From Cryobacterium zongtaii (GTDB taxonomy: Bacteria; Actinomycetota; Actinomycetes; Actinomycetales; Microbacteriaceae), in contig NZ_PPXD01000009.1 of the NCBI RefSeq assembly GCF_002909375.1, positions 62,001-126,000 on the forward strand: 64,000 nucleotides of DNA, read 5' to 3'. The notes under the pieces are model-generated. The model was not told the DNA's origin, made no database searches, and was given only the letters and a program-made list of their open reading frames with translations. Made by a program: the position numbers and the translations under genes. This document shows positions 15,670 to 23,032 of this stretch, in pieces (positions within the stretch are counted from its first letter, which is position 1; each line of letters begins with the position of its first letter).

Positions 15670-16433
15670 CGGCCAACCACGTTCCGGGCGAAGCCCGGCA
15701 GGTGAGCGAGGCGTGGCGCCAGCTGGCCGCCCGCCCCAACCCGACCGAGGCCTTCGCGCTTGAGCTCGTGGCGCAGCTGCCCGAACCCGCACGGCGCTGG
15801 CTCACTCACGCCATCCCCACGGGAACGCCCCTCTCCAGCTCGGTGCAGCTGACCATGCGCGGCGAGATCAGGCTCGGCGTCTGGCGGAGGTTCTCCGCCC
15901 GTCAGATCCTCGCTCCCGGCATCGGCTACATCTGGGCGGCCACGGCCTGGGTGGCCGGGCTGCCCGTGCGCGGCTTCGACCGGTTCACCACCGGCACCGG
16001 GGAGATGCGCTGGCGGATGCTCGGGCTCTTTCCCGTGGTCACCGCCGTCGGCGCCGACGTGGCCCGCAGCGCCGCCGGGCGACTGGCCAGCGAGATCGTG
16101 CTCGCCCCCATCGGCTTCCGCACGGCGGTCTGGACGGCCGGCCGTTCGGCAGATCACGTCATCGGCACGTGGCAGGTCGACGGCGAAGCGGAATCCGCCG
16201 AACTGTGCATCGGGCCGCGCGGTGAGGTGCAGTCCGTGTCCCTGTGGCGCTGGGGGAACCCCGGCGGGGCGCCTTTCGGACGATATCCCTTCGGCTGCAC
16301 CGTGCACAGCGAGCAGGAGTACGCGGGTCTGACGCTGCCGGCCACGTTCACCGCCGGGTGGTGGTGGGGCACCGGTCGGCAAGGTGAGGGTGAGTTCTTC
16401 CGCGCCCGCATCACCGCGGTGGTGCTGGGCTGA
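15666..16433 (+). CDS. DUF6544-like protein
   Basis: This 255-residue soluble protein matches the style of DUF6544 (formerly 'hypothetical'). It has 'LPEPARRWLTHAIPTGTPLSSSVQLTMRGEIRLG.WRRFSARQILAPG.GYIW', and 'GFDRFTTGTGEMRWRMLGLFPVV...DVARSAAGRLASEIVLAP'. It ends with 'WWWGTGRQGEGEFFRARITAVV'. The biochemical role is unknown. It is translationally coupled to the TetR gene, so it is probably that regulator's main target. Confidence 0.7.
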   Translation: MTANHVPGEARQVSEAWRQLAARPNPTEAFALELVAQLPEPARRWLTHAIPTGTPLSSSVQLTMRGEIRLGVWRRFSARQILAPGIGYIWAATAWVAGLPVRGFDRFTTGTGEMRWRMLGLFPVVTAVGADVARSAAGRLASEIVLAPIGFRTAVWTAGRSADHVIGTWQVDGEAESAELCIGPRGEVQSVSLWRWGNPGGAPFGRYPFGCTVHSEQEYAGLTLPATFTAGWWWGTGRQGEGEFFRARITAVVLG

Positions 16434-16484
16434 CGCCGAAGACGGTGAACCTCGGACTGAACTCGGCCAATGATCCGCATTCCC

Positions 16485-16527
16485 TTGCATTCCCGGCGAA
16501 TTCCAGTAGCGTATGACGTCAGACGTT
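16485..16527 (+). promoter_or_regulatory. tatA promoter with GntR operator
   Basis: A -35 element TTGCAT (16485-16490) and -10 element TAGCGT (16507-16512), 16 nt apart, precede the operator GACGTCAGACGTT (16515-16527). The same 13-mer, with one difference and on the other strand, stands in front of the binding-protein gene (20354-20366). The operator lies at the transcription start, which fits repression. Confidence 0.6.
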
Positions 16528-16556
16528 CTACATCCCACTGACGAGAGACGAAAATC

Positions 16557-16808
16557 ATGCTTGCAAACCTCACCGGATGGCACATGGTCATCATCCTGGC
16601 GATTGTTCTGCTGTTGTTCGGCGCCCCCAAGCTCCCGGGCCTGGCCCGCAGCGTCGGCCAGTCGATGCGCATCTTCAAGAGCGAAGTCAAGACCCTGAAA
16701 GACGACGACGGCACGGATGCGCCCGACCCGGCCGCCGAGCTGACCCACCCCGGCACCCTGGTTGCCGAGCCCATCCCGCTCCCGACGCGCGCCTCCACCC
16801 GGATCTGA
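16557..16808 (+). CDS. tatA: Twin-arginine translocase subunit TatA
   Basis: This 83-residue protein forms the pore-lining part of the Tat translocon, which exports folded proteins. It has one N-terminal membrane helix (WHMVIILAIVLLLFGAPKLPGLARSVGQSMRIFKSEVK), with the TatA hallmark FG-x-x-K-L-P, followed by the amphipathic helix and a short Pro-rich tail. It is the first gene of tatA-tatC-tatB, 6 bp from tatC. Actinobacteria normally keep tatAC beside pafBC. This set instead sits in a sugar catabolic regulon and is probably an additional Tat system. Confidence 0.92.
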   Translation: MLANLTGWHMVIILAIVLLLFGAPKLPGLARSVGQSMRIFKSEVKTLKDDDGTDAPDPAAELTHPGTLVAEPIPLPTRASTRI

Positions 16809-16814
16809 CCCATC

Positions 16815-17615
16815 GTGACCACCGTCACGAAGGTGAAGTCCGCCCGGGACGGGAAGATGACGCTGGGCGGACACCTGATCGAGCTGCGCAAGCGCATCAC
16901 CCGGGCGGCTATCGGAATCCTGTTGGGCGCCATCGTGGGCTGGATGCTCTCCGAGCCCGTGCTCGACGCGCTTCGTGTTCCGATCGGCAACATCGCCCAG
17001 GCCCAGGGCCGCGCCTCCGAGCTGAACTTCACCACCATCTCCGAGGCGTTCGACCTGCGGATGCAGATTGCGGTCACCGTCGGCGTGGTGATCTCCTCAC
17101 CGATCTGGCTGTACCAGATCTGGGCATTCTTCATGCCGGGCCTGGCGCGCCGGGAGAAGCAGTTCGCGATCGCCTTCGTCGCCTCCGCGGTGCCGCTGTT
17201 CCTGGCCGGCTGTTCGGCGGGCTGGTTCGTGCTGCCCAACATGGTGGCGCTGCTGACCTCGTTCGCTCCGGAGGACTCGGCGGCGATCATCAGCGCCAAG
17301 GGCTACTACGACTTCGTGCTCAAGCTCGTGGTCGCGATCGGCATCGCCTTCGTGCTGCCGGTGTTCCTGGTGCTGCTCAACTTCGCCGGTGTGCTGAGCG
17401 CCACGTCGATCCTCGGCTCGTGGCGGATCGCCATCGTCGTCGTGATCATCTTCACCGCCGTCGCCACCCCCGCCGCCGACGTGATGTCGATGTTCATGCT
17501 CGCCGTGCCGATGATCCTGCTGTACTTCGTGGCCGGTTTCATCGCCTGGATCCACGACCGGCGGGCCCGAAAGGCCGCCGACCGGATCGACCAAGAGCTG
17601 GCCGGCCTTCGATGA
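16815..17615 (+). CDS. tatC: Twin-arginine translocase subunit TatC
   Basis: This 266-residue protein is the signal-peptide receptor of the Tat translocon. It opens with 'MTLGGHLIELRKRITRAAIG', the HL.ELR.R motif of TatC, and has six membrane helices. Conserved family parts include 'SEAFDLRMQIAVTVGVVISSPIWLYQIWAFFMPGLARREK' and 'FVLPVFLVLLNFAGVLS'. The C-terminal tail is short. It starts GTG or ATG-like 6 bp behind tatA and is followed by tatB after 34 bp. Confidence 0.94.
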   Translation: MTTVTKVKSARDGKMTLGGHLIELRKRITRAAIGILLGAIVGWMLSEPVLDALRVPIGNIAQAQGRASELNFTTISEAFDLRMQIAVTVGVVISSPIWLYQIWAFFMPGLARREKQFAIAFVASAVPLFLAGCSAGWFVLPNMVALLTSFAPEDSAAIISAKGYYDFVLKLVVAIGIAFVLPVFLVLLNFAGVLSATSILGSWRIAIVVVIIFTAVATPAADVMSMFMLAVPMILLYFVAGFIAWIHDRRARKAADRIDQELAGLR

Positions 17616-17649
17616 CCGGCCGGTCGACAGCAGCGAAGGAGTTCCCGCC

Positions 17650-17967
17650 ATGTTCGGATTGACGTTCGACAAGCTCATCATCATCGCGATCATCGCCGCG
17701 TTCCTGCTCGGCCCCGAACGCATCCCGCACTACGCCGCGATGCTCGGCCGGTTCGTGCGCAAGGCCAAGGAAATGGCCGACGGCGCCAAGGACCGTCTCA
17801 AGGACGAGATGGGCCCGGAATTCGACGACATCGACTGGAAGAAGCTCAACCCCCGCCAGTACGACCCGCGCCGGATCATCCGCGACGCCCTGCTGGACGA
17901 GTCCCCGCACGACCCCGCCACACCAGCCACACCCGCCACACCCTTTATGAAAGGCTCCACCCCGTGA
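17650..17967 (+). CDS. tatB: Twin-arginine translocase subunit TatB
   Basis: This 105-residue protein has an N-terminal membrane helix ending 'AAFLLGPERIPHYAAMLGRFVRKAKEMADGAKDRLKDEMGPEFDDIDWKKLNPRQYDPRRIIRDALLDE'. That arrangement is characteristic of actinobacterial TatB. It completes a full three-component Tat set. The C-terminal tail has Pro-Ala-Thr repeats. Its stop overlaps the GTG of the FAH-family gene (GTGA), tying the translocon to the catabolic genes. Confidence 0.9.
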   Translation: MFGLTFDKLIIIAIIAAFLLGPERIPHYAAMLGRFVRKAKEMADGAKDRLKDEMGPEFDDIDWKKLNPRQYDPRRIIRDALLDESPHDPATPATPATPFMKGSTP

Positions 17968-18566
17968 AGATCGCCCGCACCAGCACCCCCGGCCTCGTCG
18001 TAGGCATCGGCCACAACGCCGATCCGCAGGCGACCCTGCCCGTGCAGGCCTGGCTCAAGTCGGTGCGCACCGTAGCCAACGACGGTGACCAGATCGTGCT
18101 GGCGGCGGATGCGGGCACCGTTGTGGCCGAGGGCGAGCTCGCGGTCGTCATCGGCCGCACGGCCAGCCGGCTGACGGTGGAGAACGCCCTCGAGCACGTG
18201 CTGGGTTACACGATCGTGAACGACGTGACCAGTGCCGAGCGCAACGCCGTGGACAACAAGAACTTCGAGAGCAAGGCCGGTACCAACTACACCCCGCTCG
18301 GCGCCTGGATCGAGACCGAGATCGCCGACCCCGAGAACCTCGAGATCATCGTGGAGGTCAACGGCCAGGTCGTGGCCAGCTCCGGCACCTTCAACCTGCC
18401 CTCCCGGGTGGTCGACACCCTCGTCTACGTCACCCGGTGGATGACCCTCGAGCCCGGCGACGTGGTGATGACAGGGTCGCCGAACACCGCGGCCGAGCTC
18501 AGCGCGGGCGACGAGGTGGCGATCACCATCCCCGAAATCGGCACCCTGCGCAACACGGTCCGCTGA
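17964..18566 (+). CDS. Fumarylacetoacetate hydrolase (FAH)-family protein
   Basis: This 200-residue protein has the C-terminal FAH fold, which cleaves or isomerises 2-keto acids using a divalent metal. The metal-site motifs are visible: EGELAVVIGR, NDVTSAERN, and the closing GDVVMTGSPN.....AGDEVAITIPEIGTLRN. It lacks the N-terminal region of longer FAH proteins. In this regulon the substrate may be a 2-keto sugar acid such as sialic acid or a degradation product, but no FAH enzyme of that kind is established. It is coupled to tatB by 4 bp. Confidence 0.8.
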   Translation: MKIARTSTPGLVVGIGHNADPQATLPVQAWLKSVRTVANDGDQIVLAADAGTVVAEGELAVVIGRTASRLTVENALEHVLGYTIVNDVTSAERNAVDNKNFESKAGTNYTPLGAWIETEIADPENLEIIVEVNGQVVASSGTFNLPSRVVDTLVYVTRWMTLEPGDVVMTGSPNTAAELSAGDEVAITIPEIGTLRNTVR

Positions 18567-18576
18567 GAGCGCCCGC

Positions 18577-19545
18577 ATGCTGTTGGACCTGCCCGAAGCC
18601 GAGCTGCACGACTACCGAAGCGCGCAGGTGAACCCAGACGATTTCGACGAGTTCTGGGCCGAGACCCTGCACTCCTCCCGCCGGCATCCGTTGGCCCTCG
18701 AGGTGCAGAAGATCGACGCCGGCCTGGCCACCCTCGACGTCTACGACCTCACCTTCTCGGGCTTCGAGGGAGAACGGATCAAGGCCTGGCTGCGGGTACC
18801 CGCAGGCACGACGGATGCCCTGCCCACGATCGTTCAGTTCCACGGCTACGGCCGCGGCCGCGGCGATGCCATCGAGAACCTGCTCTGGGCCTCCGCCGGC
18901 TACGCGCACCTGGAGCTGGACACCCGAGGACAGGCCTGGAGCGGCTCGCGGGGGAGCACCCCGGACAGGGCGGGCTCTGGGCCCCAGGTTCCCGGGTTCC
19001 TCACCCGGGGCATCGACTCGCGGGAGACCTATTACTACCGACGCCTGATCGTGGACGCCGTGCGCCTGGTCGACACCGTGACCGAGCTGCCGACCACGGA
19101 TCCGGACCGGGTGATGGTCACCGGCATCAGCCAGGGCGGCGGGCTGGCCCTGGCCGTTGCCGGCCTCGTTCCCGGCCTGCGGGCCGTGGCCGCGCGGGTG
19201 CCGTTCCTGTGCGACTTCCCGCGGGCGATCATGATCACCGACTCCGACCCGTACAAGGAGATCGCCAACTATCTGTCCTGGTATCGGGGTAAGGCCGACG
19301 CCGTGCTGCACACCCTGTCGTACTTCGACGGCGTCAACTTCATCACCCGCGCCACCGCGCCGGTCTGGCTGTCCGCGGCGCTGATGGATCCGATCTGCCC
19401 GCCGTCGACGGTGTTCGGTGCCTACAACGCCTACGAGGGCCCCAAGGAGATCACGGTGTGGCCGTTCAACGGCCACGAGGGCGGCGGGGTCGACGACGAG
19501 CAGCTGGTGCTCGATATCGCCCGCCGGAGCCTCTCCGGCGACTAG
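18577..19545 (+). CDS. Acetyl esterase, AXE1/cephalosporin-C deacetylase family
   Basis: This 322-residue alpha/beta hydrolase has nucleophile Ser185 in GISQGGG, acid Asp271 in LMDPICPPS and His300 in NGHEGGG. The spacing is close to that of Bacillus CAH. These enzymes remove O-acetyl groups from sugars. Placed with nan genes, it could de-O-acetylate O-acetyl sialic acids in the cytoplasm, since it has no signal peptide. That role is inferred. It is 10 bp behind the FAH-family gene and converges on the GntR gene. Confidence 0.85.
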   Translation: MLLDLPEAELHDYRSAQVNPDDFDEFWAETLHSSRRHPLALEVQKIDAGLATLDVYDLTFSGFEGERIKAWLRVPAGTTDALPTIVQFHGYGRGRGDAIENLLWASAGYAHLELDTRGQAWSGSRGSTPDRAGSGPQVPGFLTRGIDSRETYYYRRLIVDAVRLVDTVTELPTTDPDRVMVTGISQGGGLALAVAGLVPGLRAVAARVPFLCDFPRAIMITDSDPYKEIANYLSWYRGKADAVLHTLSYFDGVNFITRATAPVWLSAALMDPICPPSTVFGAYNAYEGPKEITVWPFNGHEGGGVDDEQLVLDIARRSLSGD

Positions 19546-19552
19546 CGGGCAG

Positions 19553-20302
19553 CTAGCCGGCGACGGTCTGCAGCGCCGCCTTCTCGAGGGAGCGACGCAG
19601 CGGTTGGTAGTGCGCGATGACCGCTTCGCGATACGCGTCGAGGTCGCCGGCCTTGGCCGCATCCAGCATCGCGCCGTGCGCACGCGCCGTGTCGTCGATA
19701 TCGGTGGCCGGGGCGATGCCGAGCTTCGGGTACAGCACGGTGTTGATCTCCCAGAACGCCGTGACCAGCTGGCCGACCAGGGTGTTGTCCAGGTAAGCCA
19801 AGAGCCGGGTGTGGAAGGCCAGGTCTTCCTCGGCGAAGGACTCGCCGGTCGCGCTCTTGGCGACCATGGTGGCCACCAGGCCCTCGAGGATCTCGTCGGT
19901 GCCGCCGTGCAGCGCATCGATGATCTGCTGCGCCATGACGGTGTCGAGCGCCTCGCGCACCTCGATCACCTCGCGGAGCGCCGCGAAGTCGTCCTGCGGG
20001 CGGAGCACGCCCCGGAACACGAGCCCCTCCACCAGGGGAGCCAGCGACAACTGGCCGACATAGGTGCCGTAGCCGTGTTTGACTTCCACGATGTCCAGCG
20101 CAGCAAGGGTCCGAATCGCCTCGCGAACACTCGACCGGCTAACTCCCAGTTCAGCGCAAATTTCGGTTTCGGTGGGCATCAGGTCGCCCGATTTGAGCCC
20201 TTTGGTCAAGATAAAGTCTTTGATCTGGTCGGTCACGGAACTGCGTTTCCGCGACGTTTCGGATGCGAAAACTCCTGATTTCGACTTGTCATGATTTGGC
20301 AT
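19553..20302 (-). CDS. GntR-family (FadR/FCD) regulator of the nan-like locus
   Basis: This 249-residue regulator has a GntR winged helix (DQIKDFILTKGLKSGDLMPTETEICAELGVSRSSVREAIRTLAALDIVEVKHGYGTYV, residues about 23-82). The C-terminal FCD domain carries metal/ligand His and Asp residues (EEDLAFHTRLLA, HYQPLRRSL). Sialic acid genes in corynebacteria and enterobacteria are controlled by GntR regulators of this kind. It lies between the tat-FAH-esterase block and the transporter block and diverges from the latter. The shared GACGTCWGACGT site is its likely operator. Confidence 0.88.
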   Translation of the reverse strand: MPNHDKSKSGVFASETSRKRSSVTDQIKDFILTKGLKSGDLMPTETEICAELGVSRSSVREAIRTLAALDIVEVKHGYGTYVGQLSLAPLVEGLVFRGVLRPQDDFAALREVIEVREALDTVMAQQIIDALHGGTDEILEGLVATMVAKSATGESFAEEDLAFHTRLLAYLDNTLVGQLVTAFWEINTVLYPKLGIAPATDIDDTARAHGAMLDAAKAGDLDAYREAVIAHYQPLRRSLEKAALQTVAG

Positions 20303-20407
20303 CCGATGCTTGACCTTTCACTCGAGTGTGTATAACTTCAGTTTATCACGTAGGACGTCTGACGTCTGATTTAGCTTTCCGAACACAAAAAAACGAGAGG
20401 CAATCTG
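20303..20407. promoter_or_regulatory. Divergent gntR/transporter promoter with operator
   Basis: Facing the transporter are TTGACC (20310-20315) and TATAAC (20331-20336). The operator GACGTCTGACGTC follows at 20354-20366, downstream of the -10 box. A 10-bp palindrome CACTCGAGTG lies at 20319-20328 and may be a second protein site. The ribosome site CGAGAGG precedes the ATG at 20408. Confidence 0.6.
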
Positions 20408-22015
20408 ATGCTCCAAGAATCACTTCAGGGGAAGACTAGCCGTAGGGTCTTCCTCCAGGCCGCAGGCGCCATGGGTTTGGTGGCGACACTCGCCGCCTGC
20501 AGCGGCCCCGCGTCTACCAACAGCGTGGCACCGACCAGCTCCGAGGGCCCCGGCATTGACAAGAACGGAACCATCGAGGCGGGCATCTCCTACGCCCTCT
20601 CCACCGGTTTCGACCCGATGACCACCACCGGCGCCGTCACGGTCGCCGCCAACTGGCACGTGCTCGAGGGCCTGGTCGAACTCGACCCGGTCACCCGCGA
20701 GGTGTACGCGGCGCTCGCCGCCGACCTGCCCACAGTGAGCGGCAAGACCGTCACCGCAAAGCTGCGTGACGGCGCTGTCTTCCACGATGGCACTCCGGTA
20801 ACAGCAGACGATGTCGTCTTCTCGTTCCAGCGTGTGCTCGACCCGGCGAACGCGTCGCTCTACCTCACCTTCCTGCCGTTCGTCGACTCGATCGCCAAGG
20901 TCGACGCCAGCACTGTGAAGATCACGCTCAAGCAGGAGACCGCCCTCGCCCTGGAGCGCCTCTCGGTGGTCAAGATCGTTCCCAAGGCACTGGTGGAGGC
21001 CGACAAGGTCGCCTTCGACTCCCTGCCGACCGGAACCGGTCCGTACAAGATGCTGTCGGCCGTCAAGGACGACAAGATCATGTTCGAGCGCTTCGACGCC
21101 TACACGGGCGCCCGCCCGGCCCTGGCCGCCGCGATGACCTGGAACCTGCTCTCGGATGCCGCAGCCCGCGTCACCGCCGTGCAGTCCGGTCGGGTGCAGG
21201 CCATCGAGGATGTGCCGTACATCGACGTCGCCTCGCTGAAGGACGCCACCGTGGAGTCGGTGCAGTCGTTCGGCCAGCTGTTCATGATGTTCAACACCTC
21301 GGTCGCCCCGTTCGACGACAAGCGCGTTCGCCAGGCGTTCCGCTATGCCATCGACTACGAGAAGCTCATCAACACGGGCATGCTCGGCCAGGCCACCGCG
21401 GCCACCAGCTACCTGCAGAAGGAGCACCCGTCGTACCAGAAGGCCAAGACGGTCTACACGTACGACCTGGCCAAGGCCAAGAAGATGCTCAAGGCCGCCG
21501 GGGTCGACGGGCTGTCCATCACGCTGCTGGCCACCGACACCAGCTGGGTGAAGGATGTGCTGCCGCTGATCAAGGAGGACCTCGACGCCGCCGGCATCGC
21601 CACCACCATCGACTCCAACCAGTCCGGTGCCCAGTACAAGACCGTCGACGAGGGCAACTACACGGTGATGGTCGCCCCCGGCGACCCGTCGGTGTTCGGT
21701 AACGACGCCGACCTGCTGCTGCGCTGGTGGTACGGCGCCGCGACGGTCTGGCCCACCAAGCGGTACCGCTGGGCCGACTCCGCGGAGTTCGCCACGCTGA
21801 CCGGCTACCTCGACGACGCCATGGCGACGTCGGATGCCGCCGAGCAGAAGAAGCTGTGGGGCAAGGCCTTCGACCTCATCGCCGACGAGTGCCCGGTCTA
21901 CCCGCTCGTGCACCGCAAGCTGCCGACGGCTTGGAACGAAGACGCCATCACCGGCTTCAAGCCCGTGGCCTTCACGGGCCTGTCCTTCCTGGACGTCGCG
22001 CGCACCGCAGAGTAA
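20408..22015 (+). CDS. ABC transporter solute-binding lipoprotein (family 5) with Tat signal
   Basis: This 535-residue binding protein is of the peptide/opine/sialic acid SBP family 5. Its leader has the twin-arginine motif SRRVFLQ (Arg12-Arg13), a hydrophobic stretch and a lipobox LAAC with Cys31, so it should be exported folded by Tat and then lipidated. Typical family pieces follow: 'FDPMTTTGAVTVAANWHVLEGLVELDPVTREVYAALA', 'AKLRDGAVFHDGTPVTADDVVFSFQRVLDP', 'FDDKRVRQAFRYAIDYEKLI'. With nanAKE downstream the ligand is probably sialic acid (compare SatA), though peptide binding cannot be excluded. Confidence 0.88.
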   Translation: MLQESLQGKTSRRVFLQAAGAMGLVATLAACSGPASTNSVAPTSSEGPGIDKNGTIEAGISYALSTGFDPMTTTGAVTVAANWHVLEGLVELDPVTREVYAALAADLPTVSGKTVTAKLRDGAVFHDGTPVTADDVVFSFQRVLDPANASLYLTFLPFVDSIAKVDASTVKITLKQETALALERLSVVKIVPKALVEADKVAFDSLPTGTGPYKMLSAVKDDKIMFERFDAYTGARPALAAAMTWNLLSDAAARVTAVQSGRVQAIEDVPYIDVASLKDATVESVQSFGQLFMMFNTSVAPFDDKRVRQAFRYAIDYEKLINTGMLGQATAATSYLQKEHPSYQKAKTVYTYDLAKAKKMLKAAGVDGLSITLLATDTSWVKDVLPLIKEDLDAAGIATTIDSNQSGAQYKTVDEGNYTVMVAPGDPSVFGNDADLLLRWWYGAATVWPTKRYRWADSAEFATLTGYLDDAMATSDAAEQKKLWGKAFDLIADECPVYPLVHRKLPTAWNEDAITGFKPVAFTGLSFLDVARTAE

Positions 22016-22022
22016 TCCACCC

Positions 22023-22047
22023 GGGGGCCGGCCGGTGGCCGGCCCCC
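22023..22047 (+). terminator. Intercistronic stem-loop behind the binding-protein gene
   Basis: Perfect 11-bp arms GGGGGCCGGCC and GGCCGGCCCCC with a 3-nt loop are followed by ACCCCATTTTCTTTC. Such a hairpin between binding-protein and permease genes usually causes partial termination or 3'-end protection, giving more binding protein than membrane parts. Confidence 0.7.
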
Positions 22048-22076
22048 ACCCCATTTTCTTTCTAGAGGAGACAATT

Positions 22077-23030
22077 GTGACCGCGTTGCTCAGGCTCATG
22101 GCCCGACGAATCGCCGTGCTCCCGATTATGATCCTGGGCATCACCGCCCTCGTCTTTTTCGTTATGCAACTCGCGCCGGGAGATCCGGCCATCAACGCTC
22201 TCGGGGAGAGCTCGTCGGAGACCGCCAGAGAGGCCTATCGCGAAGACGCGGGTCTCAATGACCCTCTGATCGTGCGCTACCTCACCTTCCTGGCCAACCT
22301 GGTGCAAGGCAACCTCGGCGTCACCGTTCCGCCGGCGAGCAAGGTGACCACCCTGATCGGGTCGGCCTTCCCCCTCACCGTGCAGCTGACCATCATGGGC
22401 CTGCTGATCGCGGTGGTGCTCTCGCTCACGCTCGGCGTGACCGCGGCGCTGTACCGCGACCGCTGGCCCGACCAGCTCATCAGGGTGGTGTCCATCGCCG
22501 GCATCGCGGTGCCGTCCTTCTGGCTCGCCATCCTGCTCATCCAGAACTTCGCCCTGGGCCTGGGTTGGCTGCCCACCGGCGGGTACGTCAACATCAACGA
22601 CTCCTTCACCGGCTGGCTGGGCACCATGATCCTGCCGGCGATCTCGCTCGGCATCCCCGTCGCCGCCTCCCTCACCCGGGTGGTGCGCACCTCGATGGTC
22701 GAGGAGCTCGACCGGGACTACGTGCGTACCGCCATCGGCAGCGGCCTGCCGCGCAGCGTCGTGGTGAGCCGGAACGTGCTGCGGAACGCCCTCATCACCC
22801 CCGTGACGGTGCTCGGCCTGCGGGTCGGTTACCTCATCGGAGGGGCCGTCATCATCGAGGTCATCTTCGACCTGCCCGGCATGGGCAAACTCATCCTCAA
22901 CGGTGTGACCAACAACGACATCAACCTGGTGCAGGGCGTCACCCTCACCGTGGCGCTGGCCTTCGTGGTCGTCAACATCGTCGTTGACATGCTGTACCTG
23001 CTCATCAACCCACGGATTCGGACGGTGTAA
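22077..23030 (+). CDS. ABC transporter permease (DppB type)
   Basis: This 317-residue permease is of the binding-protein-dependent peptide/nickel/sialic acid class. It begins 'LLRLMARRIAVLPIMILGITALVFFVMQLAPGDPA', the DppB hallmark, and has six membrane helices with the coupling loop 'VVRTSMVEELDRDYVRTAIGSGLPRSVVVSRNVLRNALI'. The GTG start at 22077 is set by AGAGGAG 6 nt upstream. It is the second gene of the transporter operon and 2 bp from the permease-ATPase fusion gene. Confidence 0.9.
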   Translation: MTALLRLMARRIAVLPIMILGITALVFFVMQLAPGDPAINALGESSSETAREAYREDAGLNDPLIVRYLTFLANLVQGNLGVTVPPASKVTTLIGSAFPLTVQLTIMGLLIAVVLSLTLGVTAALYRDRWPDQLIRVVSIAGIAVPSFWLAILLIQNFALGLGWLPTGGYVNINDSFTGWLGTMILPAISLGIPVAASLTRVVRTSMVEELDRDYVRTAIGSGLPRSVVVSRNVLRNALITPVTVLGLRVGYLIGGAVIIEVIFDLPGMGKLILNGVTNNDINLVQGVTLTVALAFVVVNIVVDMLYLLINPRIRTV

Positions 23031-23032
23031 CG

